A stretch of DNA of 36,263 bases from assembly GCA_029821495.1 (NCBI GenBank), contig JALGTG010000010.1, forward strand, positions 6,083 to 42,345, read 5' to 3'. The stretch comes from Candidatus Hebobacteria bacterium (GTDB lineage: Bacteria; Armatimonadota; Hebobacteria; Hebobacterales; Hebobacteraceae). Below, piece by piece: positions 24,574 through 34,667 of this stretch; the stretch's first letter is position 1, and every line of letters starts with the position of its first letter. The position numbers were made by a program, and so were the translations under genes. The notes below the pieces were generated by a model. The model had not been told where the DNA came from, ran no database searches, and worked only from the letters and a program-made list of their open reading frames with translations.

Positions 24574-27500
24574 ATGAGCCCTATGCTCCGCCGGATCATG
24601 CTGCCTGCCGCACTCACCCTCTCGCTCGCCTGCGCCCTTGTCGCCGACGCGGCCGCCTCCCCGAGCGCCACTCCCATTGTGGTGGACTACGACTTTCCAG
24701 CCCCTCGGGTGATCCGCCAGAAGAACGGCGCCGACCGCGTCGAGATGGGCCGTCTCAGGCGTTGGGGCGCGCCCGGCAAGCCGGTATTGCCTTTCCACAC
24801 CGGCTACATCCTGCTGCCCCCCGACACCGACGCATACCGCGTCACCGTCACCGAGGCCGGCTGGGAACAGCTTCCGGGCAGGTACGCTGTGGCGCATGGG
24901 CAGAGGCCCTTCCCACTCAGCAGGAGGGACGACGTCGCGCGCACTCCGCCCGATGCCGCGCTCTACGCATCCACCGACCCCTTCCCGCGTTCTCCCTCCT
25001 CAGACCACTCCGTCCAGCGATGGCGCGGGCATACCGTCCTGATCCTCAATCTCTTCCCCGTTCGCTATCTCCCGGCAAAGGGAGAGTTGCAGTGGTGCCC
25101 TCGCCTCTCGGTCACAGTACACACATCTCCCCGCGCGTCTGCCCTGTCGGCCCAAAGCCTGGCCGTCAGCAGCGCGCCTTCCGATGTCGGCTACCTCTGT
25201 CGCCACGTGGACAATCCCGACGCATACGCCAGCTACCTTGGCTCGCGCGGGACCGCCGCCCAGTCCCCGTCACCCCTCCTCAATCCTAGTCCTGCCTACG
25301 ACTACCTCATCATCACCAGCCAGGCCCTCGCCTCCGCGGGCGGCGCCTACACCCTCCAGGACTTGGTGGACCAGAAGCAGTCCCAGGGCCTCACCGCTGG
25401 CATCTTCACCACCGAATGGATCTACGCCACCTACGCCGGCAACCGGCCCGACGGCGGCACCGACGACCAGACCCGCATCCGCAACTTCATAACCGATGCC
25501 TACAACACCTGGAACACCCACTACGTTCTCCTCGTCGGCGACGCCGACGGCGCGGACGTGGGTGGCGAAAGCGGCGACTCGATCGTCCCCCATCGCGGTT
25601 TCGCCGTCGAAGAGGAGTCCTGGTACTCCGACCCCGACATCCCCTCCGATCTCTACTACGGCTGCCTCGACGGCACTTTCGACTACGACGCAGACGGCCT
25701 CTACGGCGAGCCGGGCGACGGACCGGGCGGCGGTGAAGTGGACCTGCTCGCAGAAATCCATGTCGGTCGCGTTCCCGTTGATTCCGCTCAGGAAATCTCC
25801 AACTTCGTGGCAAAGCAGCTCGCCTATACCGACAGCACCCCGCCCCCGGATGTCTGGATGGTCGGCGAGTTCTTGGGCTTCGGTGACGTTGCGGACTGGG
25901 GCGGCAACTACAAGGACGAGATCAAAGATGGGAGCGAGGCCTACGGATACGCCACGATCGGCTTCCTCGACAGTGTTCTCAGCCCTACTTACACACTGAG
26001 CACCCTCTACGACCGGGATCACGTCACCAACGACTGGCCGGCATCTCAACTGATCGGCATCATCAACTCCGGAGCCCACGTCATCAACCATGACGGCCAT
26101 GCCGATGTCGCCTATGTGATGAAGCTCGTGAACTCCCAGGTCGATGCTCTCGCCAACACTTCGTACTTCGTCGGCTATTCCCAGGGCTGCTACGCTGGCT
26201 CCTTCGATAACCGCAGTGGCTCGCCCGACGACTACTTCTCGGTCGACTGCATCGTCGAACACCTAACCTGCGGTTCCCACGGCGCGGTCGCCTTCATCGC
26301 CAACTCCCGCTACGGATGGGGCATGGGCTACAGCACCGATGGCCCCTCTCAGCACTTCGACCGCGAGTTCTGGGACGCCATCCTCGGGGAAGGCATAGCA
26401 GAGATTGGCGCTGCCAACGATGACTCCAAGTGGGACCAAGTGGGCTACATCGCCCTCGACCCCTACGGCCGCTGGTCCGCCTACGAGTCGAACCTCTTCG
26501 GCGATCCCGCAATGCTGGTCAAGCTCGGCGTCTCCTCCCGCGGCCTCGTTGGCCTTGACGAAGACACCTATCCACTCAGCGCAACCGCGCGGATCTGGGT
26601 GTTCGACACCGACCTCGACGCAGCTCCCGGTGCTCTGGATGTGGTGAACATCGCGGTGTCGAGCACCACCGAGAGCACTCCCGAGACGGTCGCCTGCACC
26701 GAGATCGGCAACAGCTCAGGCATATTCATCGGCTCCATCGACGTCACATCCGGAGCCGCCGCCTCCGACGGACTGCTCCAGGTCTCCCACGGCGACACCA
26801 TCACCGTCACCTACGTTGACGCCGACGACGGCAGTGGCGGCACAAACATCACGCGCACCGACACCGCCTTCGCCGACGGTCAGCCGCCGGCCTTCGCCGG
26901 CCTGGCCTCGGCCATCGCAGCCTCCGGCCGTGTCGTCTTGTCGTGGCCGACCGCCACCGACGATACGACGCCTCTCGTGTACAACGTCTACCGCGCAACC
27001 AGCCCCGGCGGACATGACTTTGGCATCCCTCTCGCCAGCACCTACGAAACTGCCTACTCCGACGAGTCCGTGGGCACTTGGGAGACCTACTACTACGTCG
27101 TACGAGCCGAAGACGCCGTCGGAAACGAAGACACTAACACCGTCCAGAGACTGGTCACCGCCCGTGGTATGGACCAAATGTACAGCTTCTCCCTCGATAC
27201 AGACCCCGGATGGACTTGCGAGGGAGGCTGGGCCTTCGGTCAGCCCACCGGCGGCGGCTCGGAGTGCGGCGACCCCCTCAGCGGCCGCACTGGAAACAAT
27301 GTCTACGGCTACGGGCTCCACGGCGACTACGCCAACGACCTCGGAGCGATGTGCCTCATCACCACCCCTCTCGACTGCTCGCACACCAGTGCGGTTACCC
27401 TCCGCTTCTGGCGCTGGCTCGGCATTGAGTACTCCTACTTCGATGAAGCCGCCGTCGAGGTCTCGACCAACGGCGTCTCCTGGGTCCCCGTCTGGGAGCA

Positions 27501-29379
27501 CTTCGGGGAGACGATATGCGATGGCGAGTGGGTCCAGTGCGTCTACGACATCAGCGCGGTTGCCGCCGGCCAGCCCACCGTCTACATCCGTTGGCGACTG
27601 GGCCCCACGGACTTCATGGTCACCTACCCCGGCTGGAACATTGACGATATCGAGATCTGGGCCCTCAGCCAACTCGGCTCCGTTGGCGCTGTCTGCATCG
27701 AGGACATCGCCTATCCCACAGACGCGCAGCCACTGATCGCTGTCACCGACACCGACCTCAACCAGAACCCCGGCGCGCCCGACACTGTCACGGTCTCTGT
27801 TGCGAGCAGCACCGAGACCACTCCGGAAGTGATCGTCTGTACCGAAACCGCCAACGACACCTCGGTATTCACCGCCCTCATCTCCCTCGCCACCGGCCAG
27901 CCCGCCGCCGACGGCCACCTCCAGGTCTCCCATGGCGACACCGTTACTGCCACCTACCTTGACGCCGACGACGGTGGGGGCGGCACCAACATCCCGCGCA
28001 CAGACACCGCCTGGATGGACGGTCGCGGCCCCTCCTTCTCAGGCATCGCCGGCGCCTCGCCGGGCGACGGCTACGTCGCCCTGTTCTGGTCTCCCGCCTC
28101 CGACGACACACTCCCCATCCACTACACCATCTATCGCTCCCAGGTCGCCGGCGCGCAGGACTTCAACTCCCCCTACGCCACGACAGAGGGAACGAGCTAC
28201 CGCGACGGCATAGTAATGGACCTCGAGACCTACTACTACGTCGTGCGTGCGGCGGACGGCGTCGGCAACCAAGACCAGAACATCGTGCAGCGCTCCGCCA
28301 TCCCCGGAACGCTCGAACTCGCCCACAGCTTCCCGCTCGACACTGATCCCGGCTGGACCTGTCAAGGGGGCTGGGAATTCGGCCAGCCTACCGGTGGCGG
28401 CTCCAGTTGCGGCGACCCTACCGGCGGATACACCGGCGCGAATGTCTTAGGTTACAACCTCACCGGCGACTATGCCGACGCCATGCGCCCCTTCTTCCTC
28501 GTCTCCCGCCCCATAGACTGCTCCACCCTCTCCTCCGCCTCCCTCCACTTCTGGCGATGGCTCGGCGTCGAGGACGCGATGTGGGATAGCGCCGCGCTCC
28601 TCGCCTCGAACGACGGCATCCAGTGGATCCCCGTCTGGGAGCACCTGGGCACCACCATCTGCGACGCTGGCTGGGTCCACTGCGTCTACGACATCTCGGC
28701 AACAGCCGCACGCCAGCCGCAGCTCTGGCTCTGTTGGCAAATGGGTCCATCGGACTGGATGGTCACGTATCCCGGCTGGAACATAGACGACATTGCAATC
28801 TGGGGCGCCCCAATCACTGTCCTCTTCGACGACGTGGGACCCACCCATTGGGCATTCGACGAGGTCCAGGCCTGCTACCGCGCAGGCATCGTCTCCGGAT
28901 ACACGGACGTGCTCTACTGCCCCGACTGGACCGTCTCTCGCGCCCAGATGGCGGTCTTCATCTCTCGCGCCCTCGCCGGCGGCGATGGCAGCGTCCCCGC
29001 CGGCCCGCCCCAGGCCACCTTCAACGACGTTCCCACCGACCACTGGGCTTACAAGTACGTCGAGTACTGTGTCGCCAACGGCGTCGTCCAGGGCTTCGAT
29101 CCAGTCACCTATGGCCCCACTGCCCACGTTTCCCGCGACGCCATGACCGTCTTCATCTCCCGAGCCGTGTCGGGCGGCGACGGCAACGTTCCAGCCGGCC
29201 CTCCCCAGGCCACCTTCAACGATGTCCCCACCAACCATTGGGCCTACAAGTATGTCGAGTACTGCGTCGCCAAGGGCATTGTTCGCGGCTACGACCCCGT
29301 GACCTATGGTCCCACCGTCATCGTCTCCCGCGGGCAAATGGCAGTCTACATCACCCGCGCCTTCGGCGTGCCCATGTAG
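24574..29379 (+). CDS. Secreted C25 (gingipain-like) cysteine peptidase with two long duplicated modules and three C-terminal SLH domains
   Basis: Signal peptide MSPMLRRIMLPAALTLSLACALVADAAA. YDYLIITSQALA and GIFTTEWIYATYAG. Catalytic His region VINHDGHADVAYVMKL and Cys region FVGYSQGCYAGSFDN. SLH repeats ending DHWAYKYVEYCVANGVVQGFDP. Confidence 0.85.
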   Translation: MSPMLRRIMLPAALTLSLACALVADAAASPSATPIVVDYDFPAPRVIRQKNGADRVEMGRLRRWGAPGKPVLPFHTGYILLPPDTDAYRVTVTEAGWEQLPGRYAVAHGQRPFPLSRRDDVARTPPDAALYASTDPFPRSPSSDHSVQRWRGHTVLILNLFPVRYLPAKGELQWCPRLSVTVHTSPRASALSAQSLAVSSAPSDVGYLCRHVDNPDAYASYLGSRGTAAQSPSPLLNPSPAYDYLIITSQALASAGGAYTLQDLVDQKQSQGLTAGIFTTEWIYATYAGNRPDGGTDDQTRIRNFITDAYNTWNTHYVLLVGDADGADVGGESGDSIVPHRGFAVEEESWYSDPDIPSDLYYGCLDGTFDYDADGLYGEPGDGPGGGEVDLLAEIHVGRVPVDSAQEISNFVAKQLAYTDSTPPPDVWMVGEFLGFGDVADWGGNYKDEIKDGSEAYGYATIGFLDSVLSPTYTLSTLYDRDHVTNDWPASQLIGIINSGAHVINHDGHADVAYVMKLVNSQVDALANTSYFVGYSQGCYAGSFDNRSGSPDDYFSVDCIVEHLTCGSHGAVAFIANSRYGWGMGYSTDGPSQHFDREFWDAILGEGIAEIGAANDDSKWDQVGYIALDPYGRWSAYESNLFGDPAMLVKLGVSSRGLVGLDEDTYPLSATARIWVFDTDLDAAPGALDVVNIAVSSTTESTPETVACTEIGNSSGIFIGSIDVTSGAAASDGLLQVSHGDTITVTYVDADDGSGGTNITRTDTAFADGQPPAFAGLASAIAASGRVVLSWPTATDDTTPLVYNVYRATSPGGHDFGIPLASTYETAYSDESVGTWETYYYVVRAEDAVGNEDTNTVQRLVTARGMDQMYSFSLDTDPGWTCEGGWAFGQPTGGGSECGDPLSGRTGNNVYGYGLHGDYANDLGAMCLITTPLDCSHTSAVTLRFWRWLGIEYSYFDEAAVEVSTNGVSWVPVWEHFGETICDGEWVQCVYDISAVAAGQPTVYIRWRLGPTDFMVTYPGWNIDDIEIWALSQLGSVGAVCIEDIAYPTDAQPLIAVTDTDLNQNPGAPDTVTVSVASSTETTPEVIVCTETANDTSVFTALISLATGQPAADGHLQVSHGDTVTATYLDADDGGGGTNIPRTDTAWMDGRGPSFSGIAGASPGDGYVALFWSPASDDTLPIHYTIYRSQVAGAQDFNSPYATTEGTSYRDGIVMDLETYYYVVRAADGVGNQDQNIVQRSAIPGTLELAHSFPLDTDPGWTCQGGWEFGQPTGGGSSCGDPTGGYTGANVLGYNLTGDYADAMRPFFLVSRPIDCSTLSSASLHFWRWLGVEDAMWDSAALLASNDGIQWIPVWEHLGTTICDAGWVHCVYDISATAARQPQLWLCWQMGPSDWMVTYPGWNIDDIAIWGAPITVLFDDVGPTHWAFDEVQACYRAGIVSGYTDVLYCPDWTVSRAQMAVFISRALAGGDGSVPAGPPQATFNDVPTDHWAYKYVEYCVANGVVQGFDPVTYGPTAHVSRDAMTVFISRAVSGGDGNVPAGPPQATFNDVPTNHWAYKYVEYCVAKGIVRGYDPVTYGPTVIVSRGQMAVYITRAFGVPM
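26541..27663 (+). repeat. Long internal module, copy 1 (Ig-like + FN3-like + jellyroll-like) within the C25 protease
   Basis: VGLDEDTYPLSATARIWVFDTDLD...SHGDTITVTYVDADDGSGGTNITRTDTAF...YNVYRATSPGGHDF...DTDPGWTCEGGWAFGQPTGGGSECGDP...YPGWNIDDIEIW. Confidence 0.85.
27684..28806 (+). repeat. Long internal module, copy 2, same order about 1143 nt downstream
   Basis: VGAVCIEDIAYPTDAQPLIAVTDTDLN...SHGDTVTATYLDADDGGGGTNIPRTDTAW...YTIYRSQVAGAQDF...DTDPGWTCQGGWEFGQPTGGGSSCGDP...YPGWNIDDIAIW. Confidence 0.85.
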
Positions 29380-29729
29380 CCCCTCACGACGACCAGGCCA
29401 GGCTGGTGCGCCTCCAGGGCGACCTCTCCGCCCTGCCGATCCTCCGCTTCCGACCCCTGGGATCCCCGGAATCCTCCGCCGTCAGGCGCAGTCTGACCCC
29501 TGGAATGTGGAATACCTGTTCTGGGTGTCCTACGCTGAGCACAGCAGGCCCCGCAACACGATACAGACCTATGGCTAGAGTGCTACCGCCGCCCGGATGC
29601 GTGCCCCCAATCGTGCACGCTCCCTGCGCGGCTGAGGCAATACCGATTAAGCAGGCGCTATCTCGATGCGTCTCAGGCGCATGGCCGCCGTCCTCGCCAT
29701 AGCCAGGCACGCAAGGGAGACGAGGGACA

Positions 29730-30296
29730 ATGAGTCAGAGCACCACTGAGAATCAGAGCGCCGACAAAGCTCGGGCGATATCGCGGCCCGGCCTTGCCTG
29801 GTTGCTCGTCACCTGGGGCCGCTTGGTCATCGGCCTCGCGCTGGCGGGCGAGGGCGGCGTCCTCTACGCACACGCGCGCACGGAGGCCGGTGCCGGCCCA
29901 TCCTGGGTCGGACTAACCGCTATCGTCGTCGGCGCGCTCCTCAGCCTCTCCGGCCTCTACGCCATCTACGCCCGCACCCGCCCATGCGAGGTGATCGTTC
30001 CCGACTCCGTCCCTGCCCGGGCCGAGCCCGCCATGCCCATGTTGGGTGCTTTGCTCGTCTACAAGTACGGAGCCCTCACCGAGGAGCAGCTCGAGCAGGC
30101 CCTCGAGCAGCAGCGCAGCGAGGGTGTGAACAGACGCCGCATCGGTGAGATCCTTCTCGATATGGGCTTCATTGGCGCGGCCGACCTTCAGAAGGCACTG
30201 GAGCATCAGCGCGCCCAGGCCCGCAAAGAGCAGGAAGCAGCCGCCGAGGGCGACCGTCAGGAGCAGCCCGAGCTGGACCGCGAGCCCGTCGCCTAA
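29730..30296 (+). CDS. Two-TM protein with a GspE-N/T2SSE-N-like C-terminal domain
   Basis: TM helices around LLVTWGRLVIGLALAGEGGVLY and AIVVGALLSLSGLYAIY, then LGALLVYKYGALTEEQLEQALEQQRSEGVNRRRIGEILLDMGFIGAADLQKALEHQ. Confidence 0.75.
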   Translation: MSQSTTENQSADKARAISRPGLAWLLVTWGRLVIGLALAGEGGVLYAHARTEAGAGPSWVGLTAIVVGALLSLSGLYAIYARTRPCEVIVPDSVPARAEPAMPMLGALLVYKYGALTEEQLEQALEQQRSEGVNRRRIGEILLDMGFIGAADLQKALEHQRAQARKEQEAAAEGDRQEQPELDREPVA

Positions 30297-30552
30297 CCTC
30301 CGTCGTCAGCGCCTGCCATTCGCCTGCCGAACCGCGGGAAGCGCCACTCTCTTCCGGCGCGGCCGCATGTACCGAGCTGCCCATTCACTGCTGCATCCCA
30401 CACGCGCGACCTCGACTACGCCCGCCGCTCTCCGCCCTTGACGCCGACAGGAACACCCCCTGCCCCCGCCGAACTGTGCCTCCCACGCAACTCTGGAAGT
30501 CGCACACCGCGCGCGCGGGCGACGCGCTTCCCAATCGAGCGAGGCAAGCATC

Positions 30553-31773
30553 ATGGCAGAGCTGATAGGAAACGCCATTGTGGGCCAGTCCGGCGGTCCC
30601 ACCGCCGTCATCAACCGCACCCTGGTCGGGCTCGTCGAGGCCGCCGCCGACCGCCCTCAGATCGAAGCCGTCCTGGGCGCCCGTTTCGGCATGGAGGGGA
30701 TTCTCAACGAGGACTTCATCCGCCTCTCCGACGAGTCCGCGGCCGCACTGAAGCGGGTCGCCGACACCCCCGGCGCCGCCCTTGGCTCCACCCGCAGAAA
30801 GCCAAACGAGGAGTTGTGCCTCCAGATGTTCGAGGTTATGCGCAAAAACAACGTGCGCTACTTCTTCTACATCGGCGGTAACGACACCGCCGAAGCCGCC
30901 CAGATCATCAACCAGAAATCCCAGGCCGCCGGCTACGAGCTGCGCTGCTTCCACGTCCCCAAGACCATTGACAACGACCTTCGCGTCACCGACCACTGCC
31001 CCGGCTACGGCAGCGCCGCCAAGTTCGTCGCCTCCGCTTTCATGGGCGATAACCTCGACAATCGCTCCCTCCGCGGCATCAAGATCAACATCGTCATGGG
31101 CAGAAATGCCGGCTTCCTCACCGCCGCATCCTCGCTCGGAAGAACGCGCGACGACGACGGCCCCCACCTCATCTACCTCCCCGAGCGACCCATCACCCGC
31201 GAGCAGTTCCGTGACGACGTCGCCGCCGTGTATGACCGATTCGGTCGATGCGTCGTGGCAGTCTCCGAGGGCATCGTGGACGCCGCCACTCCCGACAAGA
31301 AGACCTTCGCCGAGATCATCAAGGATGCGCTGGAAGAATCCGAGTACGGAGACAAGCAGCTCTCGGGCAGCGGCGCCCTCGGCGATTGGCTCGCCAACTA
31401 CCTCAAAGAGGAACTGCCCAAAGGCACCCGCGTCCGTGCCGACACCTTCGGCTACATGCAGCGCTCCTTCCCGGGCGTGGTGAGCCAGGTAGACGCTCGG
31501 GAGGCGCGCGAGGTGGCCCACAAGGCGGTCGAGTTCGCGACCGCCGCCAACGTGGACGGAAGCGTCGTCATCAAGCGCGTTTCCACCGGAGCCGCCTACG
31601 CGGTCGAGTACGACCGCACCGACCTCGCCAACGTAGCGCGCGACACCAAGTGCCTGCCGGACGAGTTCATCGCCGAGGATGGAAACGACGTCACCGACGC
31701 CTTCCGCGACTACGCCCTTCCACTCGTCGGCGATCTCCCGCACATCGGCTACCTCGAGGGAATGAGGAAGTGA
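30553..31773 (+). CDS. Phosphofructokinase, PPi-dependent type predicted
   Basis: IVGQSGGPTAVINRTLVG, FYIGGNDTAEAAQIIN (Asp where ATP-type has Gly), PKTIDNDLRVTDHCPGYGSAAKF (Lys typical of PPi-type), AGFLTAASSL. Confidence 0.92.
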   Translation: MAELIGNAIVGQSGGPTAVINRTLVGLVEAAADRPQIEAVLGARFGMEGILNEDFIRLSDESAAALKRVADTPGAALGSTRRKPNEELCLQMFEVMRKNNVRYFFYIGGNDTAEAAQIINQKSQAAGYELRCFHVPKTIDNDLRVTDHCPGYGSAAKFVASAFMGDNLDNRSLRGIKINIVMGRNAGFLTAASSLGRTRDDDGPHLIYLPERPITREQFRDDVAAVYDRFGRCVVAVSEGIVDAATPDKKTFAEIIKDALEESEYGDKQLSGSGALGDWLANYLKEELPKGTRVRADTFGYMQRSFPGVVSQVDAREAREVAHKAVEFATAANVDGSVVIKRVSTGAAYAVEYDRTDLANVARDTKCLPDEFIAEDGNDVTDAFRDYALPLVGDLPHIGYLEGMRK

Positions 31774-33674
31774 CGTCGCGCGTCCGGTTTCCCATCCGCC
31801 GTAAGCTCCTGGCAGCCTTGATGGCGGCAACCCTGCTTCCTCTCCTCGTTGTCGCCGTCTATGTGCGCGTATGGACAGAGAGATCGCTCACTGCCCGCGT
31901 CCTCGATGATATCGAAGTTGACTGTCGCGAGGCGGCGAACGCTCTTGAGAACGCTCTGTCGGGCGCACGTGACGATGTGCTTGTCCTCAGCCGCTCGCCG
32001 GAGGTCGCCGACCTCGCCCGCTTGCTCTCCGCAGAAACCGACTCCCGACTCCCCGTCCCTGACATCACCGCGTCACGCCGCAGAGTCGAGGCCCTCTTCC
32101 TCGGATTCTCAGACACCAAGCGCAGCTACGACCAAGTCCGCTTCCTCGATCCCGATGGTCGCGAAATCGTCCGCATCAACTTCGACGGAGACCGATCCTT
32201 CGCTGTACCCGAGGACCAGCTCCAGGACAAGAGTCAGCGTTACTACTTCGAGCAGGCGAACTCCCTCCCCGCCGGACAAGTCTACGTCTCTCGCCTCGAC
32301 CTCAATCGCGAGCAGGGCGCTATCGAGCGCCCCCTCAAACCCGTCTTGCGCTACGCCACACCCGTATTCACGAACGGCCGCCGCAGCGGCGTTCTGGTCA
32401 CGAACATGCTGGCAAAACCTTTCCTCGACAACATCAGGGCCCTGCGAACCGAGGAGCACGGCCATCGCATGCTGGTCGACCAAGATGGATTCTACCTTGC
32501 CCATCGCTCGCGGAGCAAGGAATGGGGAGCACCCCACGACCTCAACACCGGCCAGAGCTTCAGCACCGACTACCGCGACGCGGCAGACACGATTCTGCCC
32601 GCCCGCAGGGGAACCGCTGACCTGGCAGACAGTATCGCCTCCTATCGCCGCATCAGTCCCTGTCCCTGGGATCAAGACTGCTACTGGATGCTCATCCAGG
32701 AAGTCCCCAAGTCCGCCGCGCTGGCGCCCGTCTGGCGGTTCCGGCTCGCGCTCGGCGCTGTCTTCGCCGTCAGCCTCCTCGGCGCTCTCTCCCTCAGCCT
32801 CTACCTGAGTCGCCGTCTCAGCAATCCCCTCCGTGAAGTAGAGCGGGGCGCCCGCCTGCTGGGCGACGGCAGACTCGACCACCGCGTCTCCGTGCAGACC
32901 GGAGACGAGGTCGAAGTGCTCGCCGACGCCTTCAACCAGATGGCGCACCGCCTCGCCGAGGCGCGGGACCAGGAGCGCCTCGCCTTCGTCGGCCGCACGG
33001 CCGCCGGCATCGTCCACGACATCAAGAATCCCCTCACCTCGATAAAGGGCTTTGCCGACCTGCTGACAACCGCCGAGAGCCCCGAGGAACGACAGGAGTT
33101 CAGCCGGATAATAGGCGAGGACGCGGACCGCATCCTCTCCATGGTTCAGGAGCTGCTCGACTTCTCCCGCGGCACCCCCGCCGACCTGGAACTCGAACCG
33201 ACCTCAGCCAAGGATATCGCCGCGGATCTCGCACGCGCCGTCGGCAGGGACATGGAGCGCGCGGGCGTCGCGCTCGACATAACCACTCGGGACGACGCTT
33301 TCGTGCGAGTGGACAAGGATCGCATCCTTCGCGTCCTCACCAACCTCGCCTCCAATGCTCGTGAGGCCATGCAAGAGACGGGCGGCACGCTCTCCGTCGA
33401 GATCGGGAGGTTCGACGACACGGTGCGGATTGTGCTTCAGGACACGGGGCCCGGCGTCCCGGACGAGATCGCGAACACTGTGTTCGAGCCCTTCGTCACG
33501 CACGGAAAGCAGCGTGGCACCGGCCTCGGCCTCGCCATCTGCAAGCAGATCGTCGCCGCCCACGGCGGCGCCATCACCCTCGACCCATCGTCTGAGCGCG
33601 GCGCTCGATTCGTCATCGAACTCCCCGCGCACGAACCCGAAGCCCAGACCGAAGACTCTGATACGGGGCAGTAA
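31770..33674 (+). CDS. Membrane sensor histidine kinase (extracytoplasmic cache-like sensor, HAMP, HisKA, HATPase)
   Basis: LLAALMAATLLPLLVVAVYV TM, long sensor, second TM LALGAVFAVSLLGALSLSLYL, HAMP, HDIKNPLTSIKGFADLL H-box, LTNLASNAREAM N-box, GTGLGLAICKQIVAAHGG. GTG start overlaps the pfk stop. Confidence 0.92.
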   Translation: MTSRVRFPIRRKLLAALMAATLLPLLVVAVYVRVWTERSLTARVLDDIEVDCREAANALENALSGARDDVLVLSRSPEVADLARLLSAETDSRLPVPDITASRRRVEALFLGFSDTKRSYDQVRFLDPDGREIVRINFDGDRSFAVPEDQLQDKSQRYYFEQANSLPAGQVYVSRLDLNREQGAIERPLKPVLRYATPVFTNGRRSGVLVTNMLAKPFLDNIRALRTEEHGHRMLVDQDGFYLAHRSRSKEWGAPHDLNTGQSFSTDYRDAADTILPARRGTADLADSIASYRRISPCPWDQDCYWMLIQEVPKSAALAPVWRFRLALGAVFAVSLLGALSLSLYLSRRLSNPLREVERGARLLGDGRLDHRVSVQTGDEVEVLADAFNQMAHRLAEARDQERLAFVGRTAAGIVHDIKNPLTSIKGFADLLTTAESPEERQEFSRIIGEDADRILSMVQELLDFSRGTPADLELEPTSAKDIAADLARAVGRDMERAGVALDITTRDDAFVRVDKDRILRVLTNLASNAREAMQETGGTLSVEIGRFDDTVRIVLQDTGPGVPDEIANTVFEPFVTHGKQRGTGLGLAICKQIVAAHGGAITLDPSSERGARFVIELPAHEPEAQTEDSDTGQ

Positions 33675-33750
33675 CCAGCGCATTACCGGCCTGTACGGCC
33701 TCAAGCCAACCGCCCCTCCCGCCGAACTACACATGGGAGGGGTTCCCACT

Positions 33751-34518
33751 GTGATTCGCGGCCTCTATTCGTCTGCCAACGGTCTGCTCGTGCAGTCCGC
33801 GCGCACCGACGTCATCTCTTCCAACCTCGCCGGCCTCAGCGTTCCCGGCTTCCGCCGCGACGTTCCCGTCGTCACCGCCTTCCCCCGCGCCCTGCAGTAC
33901 GCGGCCCGCGGCCGCGCCGCCGCGGGAGCGCCCGGCTCCAGCTCCATCGTCCTCGCCCCCGAGACTAGCGTCGACCTCCAGCCCGGCGCCCTCCGCTCAA
34001 CCGGCGCGCCGTTCGATCTCGCCTTAGACGGGCCGGGCTACTTCTCCGTCCAGACCCCCGCCGGCGAGGCCTACACCCGCTCCGGCGCCTTCCGCCTCGA
34101 CGCAGCCGGCCGGCAGGCCGGCCTCGCCGCGCTCGTCACCCAGTCCGGCCATCCCGTCCTCGGCCAGACCGGCCCCATCCGCATCAGCGGCGCTGAGTTC
34201 GAGGTATTGGACAACGGCGACATCCTCGTGGACGGTGCCCGCGTGGACCGCCTCAAGCTCGCCGACTTCCCGACAGGAACCCAAATGCAGAAGCTCGGCG
34301 ACGGCCTCCTCCGCCCACTGCGGCCCGTAGCGCCCCTGCCCGCCGCCGGCATCTCAGCCACTGTCCGCCAGGGCTACCTCGAGGAGGCCAACGTCAACGC
34401 AGTCTCCGAGCTCGCCGCCATGATCTCCGCCCTCCGTTCCTTCGAGGCCAGCCAGCGCGCCCTTCACGCCGCCGACCAGACCCTCGACAAAGTCATCAAC
34501 GAAATCGGCCGCACATAA
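33751..34518 (+). CDS. flgF: Flagellar basal-body rod protein, FlgF/FlgG family
   Basis: VIRGLYSSANGLLVQSARTDVISSNLAGLSVPGFRRD, DLALDGPGYFSVQTPAGEAYTRSGAFRLDAAGRQ, GYLEEANVNAVSELAAMISALRSFEASQRALHAADQTLDKVINEIGR. GTG start. Confidence 0.85.
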   Translation: MIRGLYSSANGLLVQSARTDVISSNLAGLSVPGFRRDVPVVTAFPRALQYAARGRAAAGAPGSSSIVLAPETSVDLQPGALRSTGAPFDLALDGPGYFSVQTPAGEAYTRSGAFRLDAAGRQAGLAALVTQSGHPVLGQTGPIRISGAEFEVLDNGDILVDGARVDRLKLADFPTGTQMQKLGDGLLRPLRPVAPLPAAGISATVRQGYLEEANVNAVSELAAMISALRSFEASQRALHAADQTLDKVINEIGRT

Positions 34519-34596
34519 TGCCCATGCTCCCGTCTACGACATCGTTCCCGTTTGCCTATGCCCGCTCGCGGCACTTCTCGCCCGCCGCACAATCTG

Positions 34597-34622
34597 TCAT
34601 CCTGAGCGAAGTCGAAGGATCT
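34597..34622. repeat. Dispersed TCATCCTGAGCGAAGTCGAAGGATCT motif
   Basis: Exact string read from the sequence. Recognised as a common intergenic motif in many environmental bacterial genomes. Confidence 0.7.
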
Positions 34623-34667
34623 CGTGAGCGGAGCGAACGGTTCCTGCACGAACCGCGGCGGGCCGGG

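Noticed and set aside
30385-31830. 481-aa minus-strand ORF opposite the phosphofructokinase gene (and similar long antisense ORFs, e.g. 26716..27933, 28447..29337, 3512..4339, 25270..26262)
   Set aside because: Composition is biased (V/G/E/D-rich), with no recognisable domain, and each lies fully antisense to a well-supported gene. Expected from strong codon bias in high-GC DNA.
34464-34649. Minus ORF containing RSFDFAQDDRLCGG
   Set aside because: This peptide is the well-known spurious translation of the dispersed TCATCCTGAGCGAAGTCGAAGGATCT repeat, not a real protein.
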